In this document: piece by piece, positions 16,665 to 27,846 of the stretch | Numbering within the stretch: position 1 is the first letter of the stretch | Layout of the letters: every line of letters begins with the position of its first letter | Source of the DNA: an uncultured Ruminococcus sp. | Lineage (GTDB): Bacteria; Bacillota; Clostridia; Oscillospirales; Acutalibacteraceae | DNA: 64,000 nucleotides | Assembly: GCA_934476515.1 (NCBI GenBank) | Contig: CAKSNZ010000002.1 | Location: 1-64,000, forward strand | Direction: 5' to 3' | Translations under genes and position numbers: made by a program | The notes under the pieces: generated by a model | Told to the model about the DNA's origin: nothing | Database searches by the model: none | What the model saw: the letters and a program-made list of their open reading frames with translations, nothing else

Positions 16665-19600
16665 TTAACCGATTAAGTCAGGGTTTGTATCATAGAATGT
16701 TAGGAAGTTACCCTTATCAATAATCTTATCATCATTGATGATAATCCATTTTTCTGTACCGGAAACGCCTTTGTAGTCCTTAGTCTGAACTGTACCATTG
16801 TTGATGATTAAGCTATAATCAACACCATTAGCTACCTTAAATGTTGTTGTAAACCAACCATCATCACCCTTTGTTAATGACTGACCTGGCCATTTATCAT
16901 AAATGTCAACAGAACCTAGTTCTGTATCATACCAAGCCCACAGTTTTGGTGTCCATGTAGCAGAACCACTGTGCTTTACATGAAGTGTTACATCATAGTT
17001 ATCATCGTCATAGTAGAATAGAAGAATCTGACCGGCAAACTTATGCTGAACATCTACTGAAGAAACTTCGCTTTCTACCTTATTACCATCTAGTGTATAT
17101 TCATTAGCATATTTATAGCCAATTAGCTTATCAGGTGTATATGTATCACTCTTACCGGCAACTATATCCATTACCTTATCAGAAGCGATTGGCTTATTAG
17201 TTGACTTACTAATATATCTAACACGCATTGTATTTACTAGACCGTAATCCTTATGAGTAATCTTCTTCTGAACTAAAGTAGCATCTGCAATATTAACAAC
17301 GCCATCCTGGTTGTAGTCAGCAGTCTTAATCTGTTCATCAGTTAGTGTAGCACTCTTATTTAGATACTTCTGAATTAAAGTAGCATCCTTAACAGTTAGC
17401 TTATCTTTACCTGTTAGAGTTGTCTTTAGGCTATCAGGAACATATTCGCCATAATTAAATGTAACTGTCTTATCAGTTGGGCCAAATGTACCGTTCTGTT
17501 CACCTTCAACACCTAGTAGGTCATACTGTAGTTTTAGAGTATCATCTGTCTTAGCTTCGTACTTTGTACCTACTGTACCGTATAGAACCTGCTTTGAAAG
17601 AATCTTTCCTGTATCAACATCTTTGTTAACAACTGTAACCTTAGCTCTGTTAGCTTTAATATTAGCCTTTTCGTATGTTGACTTTTCAACAAGAACCATA
17701 GCTGACTGTGCAGGAACTTCAATATCGTTACCCTTTACATACTTAATTGGTGATAGACCTGCTTCGTCAGTATCAGCAATAACAACCCATTCTGTATCAT
17801 CAGCAAGAGTCTTATCAAAGCTTAGAGAAACTGTTTCACTCTTCTTAGTATCATTGTTCATAACAACTGCAAGTTTATTCCATTCACCCTCAGTGTTATT
17901 TGATACTGTATAAGAAACAATATTAGATGCATCAGTTAGAGTCTGACCAAATGTATAATTGTTCTTAGCTGTCAATTCATCTGTTGTAAATGGAGAGAAA
18001 GCCTTACGAATATCAAGCATACCCTTGTAATATGAAACTAGATCAGCGTTCTTGGAAACATCATTCCAATCAATCATATTTTCTGTAGCAGGAGAACTAT
18101 ATGAGTTTTCATCACCATCTTTAGATCTACCCATTTCTTCACCGGCTAGGAAGAAATGTAGGCCCTGAGAAGTTGCACCGATTGTTTCGGCAAATTTGTT
18201 AATACGAATTAGAGTATTATTTCTTTCTCTGTAATCAGCAGTTTTGCCATATACAGAACCCCATAGTTTATCATATAGAGTGTTGTTATCGTGACAAGAT
18301 ACATAGTTAACACACTGAGCAGGAGAATAAGCCTTCCAGTTTACAGAAGAACCTACTGTGTTAGCTCTAACACCATATCTAACGCCATTAGCTGTGCCAA
18401 CTAGGTTACCTTGGATATAACCCTTAGCACCGATTGATGAGTAACTACCCTTTACAGCGTCACGATACTGGTCGTTAAACATACCAACTCTGCTATCAAG
18501 TTGGCCGGTTGAACCCTGAGAAGCCATCTGTACTGTATTGCCATCACAATCTGTAATGTCATTATTTGTACTCATTGCCCAACCTTCGCCATATACAGGC
18601 ATCTTTGGACTAATCTTATCAAGTGTTGAACGAATTTCGTTCATTGTCTTAACATCATGAAGACCCATTAGATCAAAACGGAAACCATCAATGTGATATT
18701 CAGTTGCCCAATAGTTTACAGACTGTACCATAAAGTTACGGTACATAGCTCTTTCTGAAGCTGTATCATTACCACAACCTGATGCATTTGACCAAGTGCC
18801 GTCAGCTTTCTTTCTGTAATAATAATCCGGTACAGTACCCTGGAAAGATGTATCTGTGTTATACATATGGTTGTAAACAACGTCCATAATAACACCAATA
18901 CCGGCCTTATGAAGAGCCTGGATCATCTGCTTCATTTCATTAATTCTTACATTACCATCATATGGATTTGAAGAATAAGAACCTTCAGGAACGTTGTAGT
19001 TCATTGGGTCATAACCCCAGTTAAACTGATTATCAGAACCTGTTTCATCAACTGAACCAAAGTCATACATTGGGTTAATCTGAACATATGAGATACCTAG
19101 TTCTTTTAAGTAATCAACACAAGTTGGAATTGAACCTAGGTTGTTTAGAGTTGTACCTAGTTCTGTAAATGCAAGATATTTACCACGATTCTTAGCAGAA
19201 ACACCTGAGCTTTCAGAATATGAGAAGTCCTTTACATGAATTTCCCAAATTGAAGCATCAGCAATGTCATCTGTTAGAACGTGCTTATCCTGATCCCAAC
19301 CTGTTGGATTTGTGCTCTTAAGGTCACAAACCATTGAACGCTTGCCGTTAACACCTGTAGCTACTGAATATACGTCAGGAATTTCCTTTGTAGTAACCTT
19401 TGTACTATCAGCAATACTTGCAGCTTTTACTGTGTAAGTGTAGTATGTGTTTGCTAGATCACCATCAGCCTTTACTGAGTAAACACCTGTCTTTTCGTCT
19501 AATGTTAGTTCTTTAGAACCTAAATCTTTTGCACCTTCTTCATCATCAGAACCGGTTGCATAGAAGTTAACTTTTACTGATGTTGCAGTAGGAGCCCAAA

Positions 19601-19799
19601 CCTTGAATGTTGTTGCTTCTTTTGTATAAGTAGCACCAAGGTCTGTTCCGTTGTAGCGATACTTACTATCAAGTTCATGAGCAGCTGTTTCGTACTTTGT
19701 TGGTGTAGAAGCAGTAGCTGCTGATGAAGAAACTGTAGCAAATGGAATAACAGTTGCTAACATCATGATAGAAAGAACTATGGAAATAATTCTTTTCAT
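16665..19799 (-). CDS. pulA: Secreted type I pullulanase with dockerin and starch-binding module
   Basis: This extracellular GH13 enzyme should hydrolyse alpha-1,6 branches of starch and pullulan. The 1044 residues are ordered as signal peptide (1-28), CBM48-like N-domain (about 48-140), GH13 catalytic domain (about 185-610) and C-terminal beta domain. Then come a MucBP-like unit (about 717-785), a dockerin (about 795-853), another MucBP-like unit (857-925) and a CBM26-like starch-binding module (about 936-1020, with LWAWYD and KWPGQSLTKGDDGWF). The pullulanase signature FNWGYDP (259-265) is present, with nucleophile D376, acid/base E405 and D504 in SCHDN. The first dockerin calcium loop is degenerate (TGKDKLTVKDATL) while the second (DYNQDGVVNIADATL) is canonical. 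Assembly into an amylosome-like complex is likely. It lies 48 nt after the second pullulanase gene with GGAGG at its start. Confidence 0.92.
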   Translation of the reverse strand: MKRIISIVLSIMMLATVIPFATVSSSAATASTPTKYETAAHELDSKYRYNGTDLGATYTKEATTFKVWAPTATSVKVNFYATGSDDEEGAKDLGSKELTLDEKTGVYSVKADGDLANTYYTYTVKAASIADSTKVTTKEIPDVYSVATGVNGKRSMVCDLKSTNPTGWDQDKHVLTDDIADASIWEIHVKDFSYSESSGVSAKNRGKYLAFTELGTTLNNLGSIPTCVDYLKELGISYVQINPMYDFGSVDETGSDNQFNWGYDPMNYNVPEGSYSSNPYDGNVRINEMKQMIQALHKAGIGVIMDVVYNHMYNTDTSFQGTVPDYYYRKKADGTWSNASGCGNDTASERAMYRNFMVQSVNYWATEYHIDGFRFDLMGLHDVKTMNEIRSTLDKISPKMPVYGEGWAMSTNNDITDCDGNTVQMASQGSTGQLDSRVGMFNDQYRDAVKGSYSSIGAKGYIQGNLVGTANGVRYGVRANTVGSSVNWKAYSPAQCVNYVSCHDNNTLYDKLWGSVYGKTADYRERNNTLIRINKFAETIGATSQGLHFFLAGEEMGRSKDGDENSYSSPATENMIDWNDVSKNADLVSYYKGMLDIRKAFSPFTTDELTAKNNYTFGQTLTDASNIVSYTVSNNTEGEWNKLAVVMNNDTKKSETVSLSFDKTLADDTEWVVIADTDEAGLSPIKYVKGNDIEVPAQSAMVLVEKSTYEKANIKANRAKVTVVNKDVDTGKILSKQVLYGTVGTKYEAKTDDTLKLQYDLLGVEGEQNGTFGPTDKTVTFNYGEYVPDSLKTTLTGKDKLTVKDATLIQKYLNKSATLTDEQIKTADYNQDGVVNIADATLVQKKITHKDYGLVNTMRVRYISKSTNKPIASDKVMDIVAGKSDTYTPDKLIGYKYANEYTLDGNKVESEVSSVDVQHKFAGQILLFYYDDDNYDVTLHVKHSGSATWTPKLWAWYDTELGSVDIYDKWPGQSLTKGDDGWFTTTFKVANGVDYSLIINNGTVQTKDYKGVSGTEKWIIINDDKIIDKGNFLTFYDTNPDLIG

Positions 19800-19847
19800 T
19801 TTATTTTTCCTCCCTTTTTTTTATTAAAAATAATTCTCAAAAGAATA

Positions 19848-22682
19848 TTATTTCTGAATTTCAATACCCTTAATTCTTTTCTTTTTCATTGAAGAACGAA
19901 CTTTCAGGGTTATACCGGCACCGGCTAATAGACCAAGTCCTACCAATGCAAGAGTAGTTGCAAGAACCTTTTTACTGTTATCATTTAGTTGATAATTGTA
20001 GATAACAGTCTGTTGAGTCTTTGTATAAACACCGGACGCATTTTTTGGTGTAGAAGTTAAAGTAAGATTTTCGTATTCTTTTGCTTTTGTTTTATACTTC
20101 TTATCTTTCTTACCCTCTAACTTCTTAATATCCATAATATTACCGTCTGAGTCCATATAGATAACATTGACTTGACACTTTTTAGTATTCTCTTTAGTAA
20201 ACTTATAAGTTACTACCTTATCGCCTACTGCAAAAAGACCTGCACCGTTTTCCGGTAAAGCATCAGTATCAAGAACATATCCCTTAATTGTAGGAATTTC
20301 ATCAGTAAAATACTGCTGACCCACTTGGTTCTTTAGGATTTTACTTGGTGCAATAGCCTTATCGGTTGATGAGTCAATAAACTTGATAGTTACTGTGCTA
20401 TAGTCACCTGTATATGTTTCAACAGTAAATTTAGTATGTTTATTTTCTGAAGTAAATTTGCCTGTTGTGCTTTCTTTATCAATGATTTTGTATTTTCTTC
20501 TTACTGAGTCACTAGGTGTGATACTGTAACTATCACCTACTTGACCTTTTACAATTTCTGTAGAAACTTTTTCACCTGTTTTGTTGTCAATATAATCAAC
20601 AACTACAGCACCCTCTGTTGAATTACAGTTTTTTTCAAAACTATCCTTATCAACAAGAATCATTGCTGAACTTTGTGGAATTTCTACAGTACCGGAAACT
20701 GTACCTAGATTTCTTAAACCTGCTGTTTCATCATTTGCAATAATTACAAAATCATCTGAATAATTCTTAATCTTGCTTAAATCAGCTTTGACAGATTTAT
20801 CTGTGTTACCGTTTAGAAGAACTGCAACTTTCTTAAAGTTGTCATTTTCTAGTCCGTCAACTGCAAAAGCAACTAAACCGGGAGTTTCGTTTTCAAAATA
20901 ATCAAGGTTCTTAGCTGTATTAGAAGTTGGATCTCTAAATGCATTAAACTTCTTGTGAATCTGTATCATACCTTTATAATACTCTACAACATCACTATAG
21001 TTATTAACACTTTCCCAATCTATCATATTTAGTTTTGCTGAGGATTTAAAGCTATTTTCATCCCCATCTTTGCTACGACAGAATTCTTCACCTGCTAGGA
21101 AGAATGTCATACCTTGAGCAGAGAAAATTGTCGCTGCATTTAGCTTTGTCATTTCAACTAAGTTTGCATGACGCTTTCTAAAATCTTTTTCATCAGGATA
21201 TAGAGAACTGACTAACTTATCATAAAGTGTATAGTTATCATGACAACTTGAATAAACAACTGACTGTGTAGGAGCAGATGCCCAACCGTTGACACATTCA
21301 CCTGAAAGACCGATTTTAATATTACCGGTTTTCTTACCACTTGCTAAGAAGCCTTTATCTGTAGCATCAAAGGTATTACCCTTGATAGCATCACGAATTG
21401 TATCATCAAAAGCACCAATTCTATTGTCTAACTTATCCATATTAGCTTGAGTTGCCAATACTGTACCGTCATCACAAGCAGTCTTTAAATCCCATGCTTC
21501 ACCATACATTAGAATTTGTGGATTAATTTCATCAAGAGCATAACGAATTTGATTCATAGTTTCACAATCATGAAGACCCATTAAGTCAAATCTAAAACCG
21601 TCAATGTGGTATTCATCAGCCCAATATGTAATAGAATCAATCATAAATTTTCTGAACATTTTATGTTCGGAAGCAGTATCATTACCACAACCTGAACCAT
21701 CAGAAAAAGTACCGTCACTGTTCATTCTATAATAATAATTTGGAACTGTTCTATTAAAATAGCTATCTTCACCTGTATATGTGTGATTATAAACAACGTC
21801 CATAATAACACCAATACCTGCATCGTGAAGAGCCTTAATCATCTGCTTACATTCATTGATTCTAACATTACCGTCATAAGGGTTTGATGAAAATGAACCT
21901 TCAGGAGTATTGTAGTTAACAGGGTCATAGCCCCAGTTAAACTGGTCATCCTTGCCTGTTTCATCCACTGAACCAAAGTCATACATAGGGTTAATCTGTA
22001 CATAGTTAACACCTAATTTCTTTAGATATGAAATACAAGTAGCATTGTTGCCACTTACACCGTCAACAACTGTGCCATCCTCTGTAAATGCTAGAAACTT
22101 ACCTCTATTTTCTTTACTTACACCTGAATTTTCAGCATAAGAAAAGTCCTTAACCTGAACTTCCCAAATAACAGCATCTGTCTGATTCTTAACAGTTTTG
22201 TGAGTATCTTTATTCCAATCTGTTGGATTAGTTGAAGATAAATCAACAATCATACCACGCTTACCGTTAGCACCAACAGCTTTAGCATAAATATCTACTA
22301 CTTCTTCAGCTTTGCCGTCATTTGTAACAACATAAGTATAATATTTGTTCTTTAGGTCGCCTGTTAAAGTACAAGACCACACACCATTTGACTTATCAAA
22401 TGTCATATCTTGTTCCTTAAAGAAACCATCCTTGTTTTCTTTCTCTGAGCCATACTTATAAAGTCTAACCTTAACTTCGGAAGCAGTAGGTGACCATACT
22501 TTGAAAGTAGTGCTATCTTTAGAATAGGTAGCACCTAGGTCATTTCCGTTATAAGATGTTTCGTCTAGTTTTGCTGCATAAGCAGCATAATCTTTGGTTG
22601 TTTCAGCATTAAAATTCACTATATTTAATCCCACCATCATAACTAGTATCAAAACCAAAGAAAGAAATTTTTTAATAGGCAT
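19848..22682 (-). CDS. pulA: Surface-anchored type I pullulanase with MucBP repeats
   Basis: This extracellular starch-debranching enzyme has 944 residues when started at the ATG at 22682 (AAGGGGGA upstream); an upstream start in the same frame lacks a ribosome site. A signal peptide (about 1-25) is followed by a CBM48-like domain and a GH13 domain. The pullulanase signature FNWGYDP and catalytic D366, E395 and D482 (by alignment with the neighbour) are present. Three MucBP-like repeats follow (about 690-755, 763-828 and 836-898), then a single transmembrane helix (about 907-928) and a basic tail ending KKKRIKGIEIQK. There is no dockerin and no clear LPxTG, so anchoring is by the membrane helix. 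It is transcribed first, ahead of the dockerin-bearing paralogue. Confidence 0.9.
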   Translation of the reverse strand: MPIKKFLSLVLILVMMVGLNIVNFNAETTKDYAAYAAKLDETSYNGNDLGATYSKDSTTFKVWSPTASEVKVRLYKYGSEKENKDGFFKEQDMTFDKSNGVWSCTLTGDLKNKYYTYVVTNDGKAEEVVDIYAKAVGANGKRGMIVDLSSTNPTDWNKDTHKTVKNQTDAVIWEVQVKDFSYAENSGVSKENRGKFLAFTEDGTVVDGVSGNNATCISYLKKLGVNYVQINPMYDFGSVDETGKDDQFNWGYDPVNYNTPEGSFSSNPYDGNVRINECKQMIKALHDAGIGVIMDVVYNHTYTGEDSYFNRTVPNYYYRMNSDGTFSDGSGCGNDTASEHKMFRKFMIDSITYWADEYHIDGFRFDLMGLHDCETMNQIRYALDEINPQILMYGEAWDLKTACDDGTVLATQANMDKLDNRIGAFDDTIRDAIKGNTFDATDKGFLASGKKTGNIKIGLSGECVNGWASAPTQSVVYSSCHDNYTLYDKLVSSLYPDEKDFRKRHANLVEMTKLNAATIFSAQGMTFFLAGEEFCRSKDGDENSFKSSAKLNMIDWESVNNYSDVVEYYKGMIQIHKKFNAFRDPTSNTAKNLDYFENETPGLVAFAVDGLENDNFKKVAVLLNGNTDKSVKADLSKIKNYSDDFVIIANDETAGLRNLGTVSGTVEIPQSSAMILVDKDSFEKNCNSTEGAVVVDYIDNKTGEKVSTEIVKGQVGDSYSITPSDSVRRKYKIIDKESTTGKFTSENKHTKFTVETYTGDYSTVTIKFIDSSTDKAIAPSKILKNQVGQQYFTDEIPTIKGYVLDTDALPENGAGLFAVGDKVVTYKFTKENTKKCQVNVIYMDSDGNIMDIKKLEGKKDKKYKTKAKEYENLTLTSTPKNASGVYTKTQQTVIYNYQLNDNSKKVLATTLALVGLGLLAGAGITLKVRSSMKKKRIKGIEIQK

Positions 22683-22760
22683 AAAATCCCCCTTAGTTCT
22701 GTATTTATACACATTCATTCTAACAAATATTATTATAAATAATTTTCTACATAAGAATTA

Positions 22761-22828
22761 AACCGTCTTTATAGACGGTTTATGTGTAGAAAAAACAGGT
22801 CAAAATATAGTCATTTTGACTATATTTT
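22761..22828 (-). terminator. Two hairpins between eno and the pullulanase genes
   Basis: One stem is AACCGTCT/AGACGGTT (22761-22768, 22773-22780). The other is a 12-bp AAAATATAGTCA/TGACTATATTTT (22802-22813, 22817-22828) directly past the eno stop, with a T-run only some bases later. Either may terminate eno; neither has a textbook tail. Confidence 0.6.
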
Positions 22829-22862
22829 CATTTAACTTATGAAAGATTTATTAATAAAGTCA

Positions 22863-24157
<1,295 letters not shown>

Positions 24158-24169
24158 AAATTATACTGA

Positions 24170-25258
24170 TTAGTCTAGGTAATCTTTTAGAATTTTACTT
24201 CTTGAAGGGTGTCTTAGCTTTCTAAGAGCCTTTGCTTCAATCTGACGAATTCTCTCACGAGTAACATTGAATTCCTTACCTACTTCTTCAAGTGTACGAC
24301 TTCTGCCGTCTTCAAGACCAAAACGAAGTCTTAGAACCTTTTCTTCTCTTGGAGTCAAAGTATCAAGAACTTCGTTTAGTTGTTCACGAAGTAATGTATG
24401 AGATGCAGCATCTGCAGGTGCCGGTGCGTCATCATCAGGAATGAAGTCACCTAGGTGAGAATCCTCTTCTTCACCGATAGGTGTTTCCAAAGATACAGGT
24501 TCTTGAGCAACACGCATAATATCTCTAACCTTATCTACAGGCATATCAATTTCTGATGCGATTTCATCAGCAGTTGGTTCGTGACCATTCTGGTGAAGTA
24601 ACTGAGAAGAAACTTTCTTTACCTTGTTAATAGTTTCAACCATATGAACAGGAATACGAATTGTTCTGCCCTGATCGGCAATAGCTCTTGTGATAGCCTG
24701 TCTAATCCACCATGTAGCATATGTTGAGAACTTAAAGCCCTTTGTATAGTCAAACTTATCAACAGCCTTTAACAAGCCTAAGTTACCTTCCTGAATAAGA
24801 TCTAGGAATAGCATACCTCTGCCTAGGTAACGCTTTGCAATAGAAACAACAAGTCTGAGGTTTGCTTGACATAGTCTTTTTTTAGCTTCTGTGTTGCCAT
24901 CAGCAATTTTAATAGCAAGGTCAATTTCTTCTTCAGGAGAAAGCAGTGGAACTCTACCGATTTCCTTTAGATATACCTTTACCGGATCATCAATTGCAAC
25001 TCTTTCTGCTGCAATTTCGTCACCTTTGCTGGATGATTTTGATGCTACGATTTCAATATCTGATAAATCAACACTGTTGTCTTCAATGATTTCGATACCC
25101 TGTGCTTCTAAACCATCATATAGCTTTTCCAGTTGTTCAGGTGAAAATTCAATTTCACCGATAGCATCAAGGATTTCTTGGTTTGAAAGGCTTCCCTTTT
25201 GTTTACCTTGTTCAAGTAAATCTTTGATTACTGTTTTCTTATCAACCTGTCCACTCAT
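24170..25258 (-). CDS. rpoD: Principal sigma factor (RpoD/SigA)
   Basis: This 362-residue housekeeping sigma-70 directs RNA polymerase to the promoters listed here. Region 1.1-like residues occupy the N-terminus, and [17 protein letters not shown] is region 1.2. [44 protein letters not shown] covers regions 2.1 to 2.4, and [11 protein letters not shown] lies in region 3. The C-terminal ESL-type helix-turn-helix is [28 protein letters not shown]. It starts 12 nt after dnaG in the classical dnaG-rpoD arrangement and has AAGGAG upstream. Confidence 0.97.
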   Translation of the reverse strand: MSGQVDKKTVIKDLLEQGKQKGSLSNQEILDAIGEIEFSPEQLEKLYDGLEAQGIEIIEDNSVDLSDIEIVASKSSSKGDEIAAERVAIDDPVKVYLKEIGRVPLLSPEEEIDLAIKIADGNTEAKKRLCQANLRLVVSIAKRYLGRGMLFLDLIQEGNLGLLKAVDKFDYTKGFKFSTYATWWIRQAITRAIADQGRTIRIPVHMVETINKVKKVSSQLLHQNGHEPTADEIASEIDMPVDKVRDIMRVAQEPVSLETPIGEEEDSHLGDFIPDDDAPAPADAASHTLLREQLNEVLDTLTPREEKVLRLRFGLEDGRSRTLEEVGKEFNVTRERIRQIEAKALRKLRHPSRSKILKDYLD

Positions 25259-25270
25259 ATATATCTCTCC

Positions 25271-27040
25271 TTATTCTCGTTTCTTCTTCAGATTATTAAT
25301 CTGCTGACTAAACTCATCAAGTGATGTGTTTGCGATTTGTTCCTTTGACAACTTACCCTTTTCCTCAAAGATAACACTTATGTACTCATCCAGAGCTTGT
25401 TGAGTAGGATTTTTGTCTATTGTTTTATTCACAATAGAATAGACTTTGTTCACTTCATCAGAAGTAAAATCTTCGTTTAGAGAAGTTAATGGCTCATAAC
25501 CACCCTCAATTCTGTTAACAAAATAACCATATAGCTTTTTGTTAAAATCTGTGACAAATGAATCATTAGGCACTCTTGAATAAATATACTGTTCAACCTC
25601 AGGATGATTAACCATATATGATAATAACATTTCTTCGGCAATAGTTGCCCTTGGCTTATCCTTATGTTGCAAGTTTATTTTGTCCTCTCTACCTGATAGA
25701 TTAGTTCTGATTTTTCTAAATTCTTCTTTTCTATTGCTATATTTAATTTTACTTCTAACTCTCTTTAGAGAATTAGAAATTGACTCTGTATGAACACCTG
25801 TTTCATCAGCTAACTTAGAGCTGTAAACATCTCGTTCTACATCATCATCTATTTTAGCAATTATATTAATTGCTTCATTGACATATTTAACTCTTTGGTC
25901 TGCCAGTTTTAGGTCATATTTTTTTCTTACTTTTGATAGCTGATACTCAACATCATTAAAGCTACCATTCACCAAATTATAGAAAGCAGCACCACCATTA
26001 TCACCATGTTTTCTGATAAATTCATCAGGGTCTTTACCGTCAGGAACTGTCAACACTCTTATGTTAAGTCCTGTTCTTCTGAGAATTCCAATGGCTCTTT
26101 GGGTTGCTTTTTGACCTGCTTCATCGGCATCATAACAAATGATAACATCATCGGCATAACGCTTCATAACAGATGCTTGTTGACTGGTTAATGCAGTACC
26201 TAAAGTTGCTACTGCATTTTCAAAACCTGCTTGATTTACTGCAATAACATCCATATAACCCTCACACAAAATAAGGGTTCTGTCCTGATTTTTCTTAGCA
26301 TTATTAAGTGAAAATAAATTATTACTTTTACTAAATACAGGTGTATCGCTTGTGTTAAGGTACTTAGGCTTTTGGTCAGTCATAATTCTACCACCAAAGG
26401 CAATTACATTTCCCCTTACATCTATAATAGGAAACATAACTCGGTTATAAAATCTATCGTTTGTGCCGTTACCACTTTTGTTCTTATAAACTAGGTTGGC
26501 ACTTACAAGTTCACTATCTTTGAAGCCTTTTTTTCTTAGATAATTAGAAAGTGCAAAGTGGTCATTAGGAGCAAAGCCTAAGCCAAAATGTCTGATAGTT
26601 TTGTCACTTAATCCACGACCATGAAGATAATCTAAACCTTCCTTGCCAAGTGGACTATATAAACATCTGTGAAAAAACCTTGCAGACTCTCTATTCGCCT
26701 CATAAATTCTTTTCTTTAGGTTAGCCATAGAGTCATCATAATTACTTTCCTCAGGCATATTAAGTCCTGCTCTTTCAGCAAGAAATTTAACAGCCTCAAT
26801 ATAATCAAGATTTTCAATCTTCATTATAAAGGTAATTACATCACCACCGGCACCACAACCAAAGCAATAAAAAGAATTATTTTCGGTATAAATATTAAAA
26901 GATGGTGTTTTTTCGCCATGGAAAGGACAAAGTCCTACCATATTTCTACCCTTACGCTTTAGAGAAATATAATTTGACGCAAGCTCTGTAAGGTCACTAC
27001 GCATTTTTAGTTCTTGTAAAAAGCTCTCCGGTAATGGCAA
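25271..27040 (-). CDS. dnaG: DNA primase
   Basis: DnaG makes RNA primers for replication and binds the helicase. The 589-residue protein has the CHC2 zinc finger (CPFHGEKTPSF and YCFGCGAGGDV), the RNA-polymerase core with the Toprim motif ILCEGYMDVIAV and CYDADEAGQKA, and a variable C-terminal helicase-binding domain. The start is TTG at 27040 with AAAGGAG 9 nt before it. It begins the unit that leads into rpoD and eno. The distal part is shorter and more divergent than in many Firmicutes. Confidence 0.95.
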   Translation of the reverse strand: MPLPESFLQELKMRSDLTELASNYISLKRKGRNMVGLCPFHGEKTPSFNIYTENNSFYCFGCGAGGDVITFIMKIENLDYIEAVKFLAERAGLNMPEESNYDDSMANLKKRIYEANRESARFFHRCLYSPLGKEGLDYLHGRGLSDKTIRHFGLGFAPNDHFALSNYLRKKGFKDSELVSANLVYKNKSGNGTNDRFYNRVMFPIIDVRGNVIAFGGRIMTDQKPKYLNTSDTPVFSKSNNLFSLNNAKKNQDRTLILCEGYMDVIAVNQAGFENAVATLGTALTSQQASVMKRYADDVIICYDADEAGQKATQRAIGILRRTGLNIRVLTVPDGKDPDEFIRKHGDNGGAAFYNLVNGSFNDVEYQLSKVRKKYDLKLADQRVKYVNEAINIIAKIDDDVERDVYSSKLADETGVHTESISNSLKRVRSKIKYSNRKEEFRKIRTNLSGREDKINLQHKDKPRATIAEEMLLSYMVNHPEVEQYIYSRVPNDSFVTDFNKKLYGYFVNRIEGGYEPLTSLNEDFTSDEVNKVYSIVNKTIDKNPTQQALDEYISVIFEEKGKLSKEQIANTSLDEFSQQINNLKKKRE

Positions 27041-27169
27041 AATAACACTCCTTTCAACATTTCAAAAACCTACACTATTATATACAACAAAATTTATATT
27101 ATTCCTTTATTTTTTCAAAATTTTTAAAAATATTTTTGAAAAAACAGATTTTATTAGAAAAATATGTTG

Positions 27170-27793
27170 TTACATAGGAAAATAATCTTCATTAACAACT
27201 TCTACTTCTATCTTTCCATTTGTTGCATCAGCAAGTTTTTTGTTAAAAAATCCAAGTTCATTTATTGGAATATGAAAACTGATAATAACATTTTCCAGAA
27301 AATTTGAGTCATCAATAATACCACCACACTCCGGAATAAGTCCGGAAAGCTTACCGTAAAAATCGTAACTCAAAGTAACAGAACAATTATAGCATTTTTC
27401 CATACGAAGAATCTTGGAGGCATCTAGGGCAATCTTTGCACCATGACTATATGCTCTGACAAGGCCACCGGCACCAAGCATAATACCACCAAAATAACGA
27501 GTAACTACAATTACAGTATTTACCACATTATTTTTGTTTAGCACATCAAGGACAGGTACACCGGCAGTACCCTGAGGTTCTCCGTCATCAGAATAACGCT
27601 TAATAAAATCGTTCTTTAAACTATATGCATAAACATTATGAGTTGCATCATAATGCTTCTTTCGCTTTTCATTTATAAAATCAATAGCTTCCTGTTCTGT
27701 TGAAATCGGTTTACAATAGCCTATAAAACGGCTGTGCTTCTCAACAAACTCAGCTTGATTTTCTTCTTTTGTAGTATAATAAAAATCTTCCAT
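27170..27793 (-). CDS. yigZ: YigZ / IMPACT-family protein
   Basis: This 207-residue protein of the UPF0029/IMPACT family carries the conserved KHSRFIGYC, VYAYSLKNDF, RYSDDGEPQGTAGVPVLDVL, VVTRYFGGIMLGAGGLVRAYSH and a C-terminal DUF1949-like beta domain. Its bacterial role is unsettled; its eukaryotic relative acts on GCN2 signalling. The ATG at 27793 gives the standard N-terminus but has no ribosome site, because it lies only 7 nt past the T tail of the rpmE terminator. An in-frame TTG at 27838 would read through that terminator and is unlikely. Confidence 0.88.
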   Translation of the reverse strand: MEDFYYTTKEENQAEFVEKHSRFIGYCKPISTEQEAIDFINEKRKKHYDATHNVYAYSLKNDFIKRYSDDGEPQGTAGVPVLDVLNKNNVVNTVIVVTRYFGGIMLGAGGLVRAYSHGAKIALDASKILRMEKCYNCSVTLSYDFYGKLSGLIPECGGIIDDSNFLENVIISFHIPINELGFFNKKLADATNGKIEVEVVNEDYFPM

Positions 27794-27800
27794 AACAATT

Positions 27801-27832
27801 AAAAAAACAGGCGGTACACTAATGTACCGCCT
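27801..27832 (-). terminator. Terminator of rpmE
   Basis: A 10-bp perfect stem AGGCGGTACA/TGTACCGCCT (27809-27818, 27823-27832) is followed on the minus strand by seven T at 27801-27807. It falls between rpmE and yigZ. Confidence 0.92.
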
Positions 27833-27846
27833 CAACAATTACAAAA

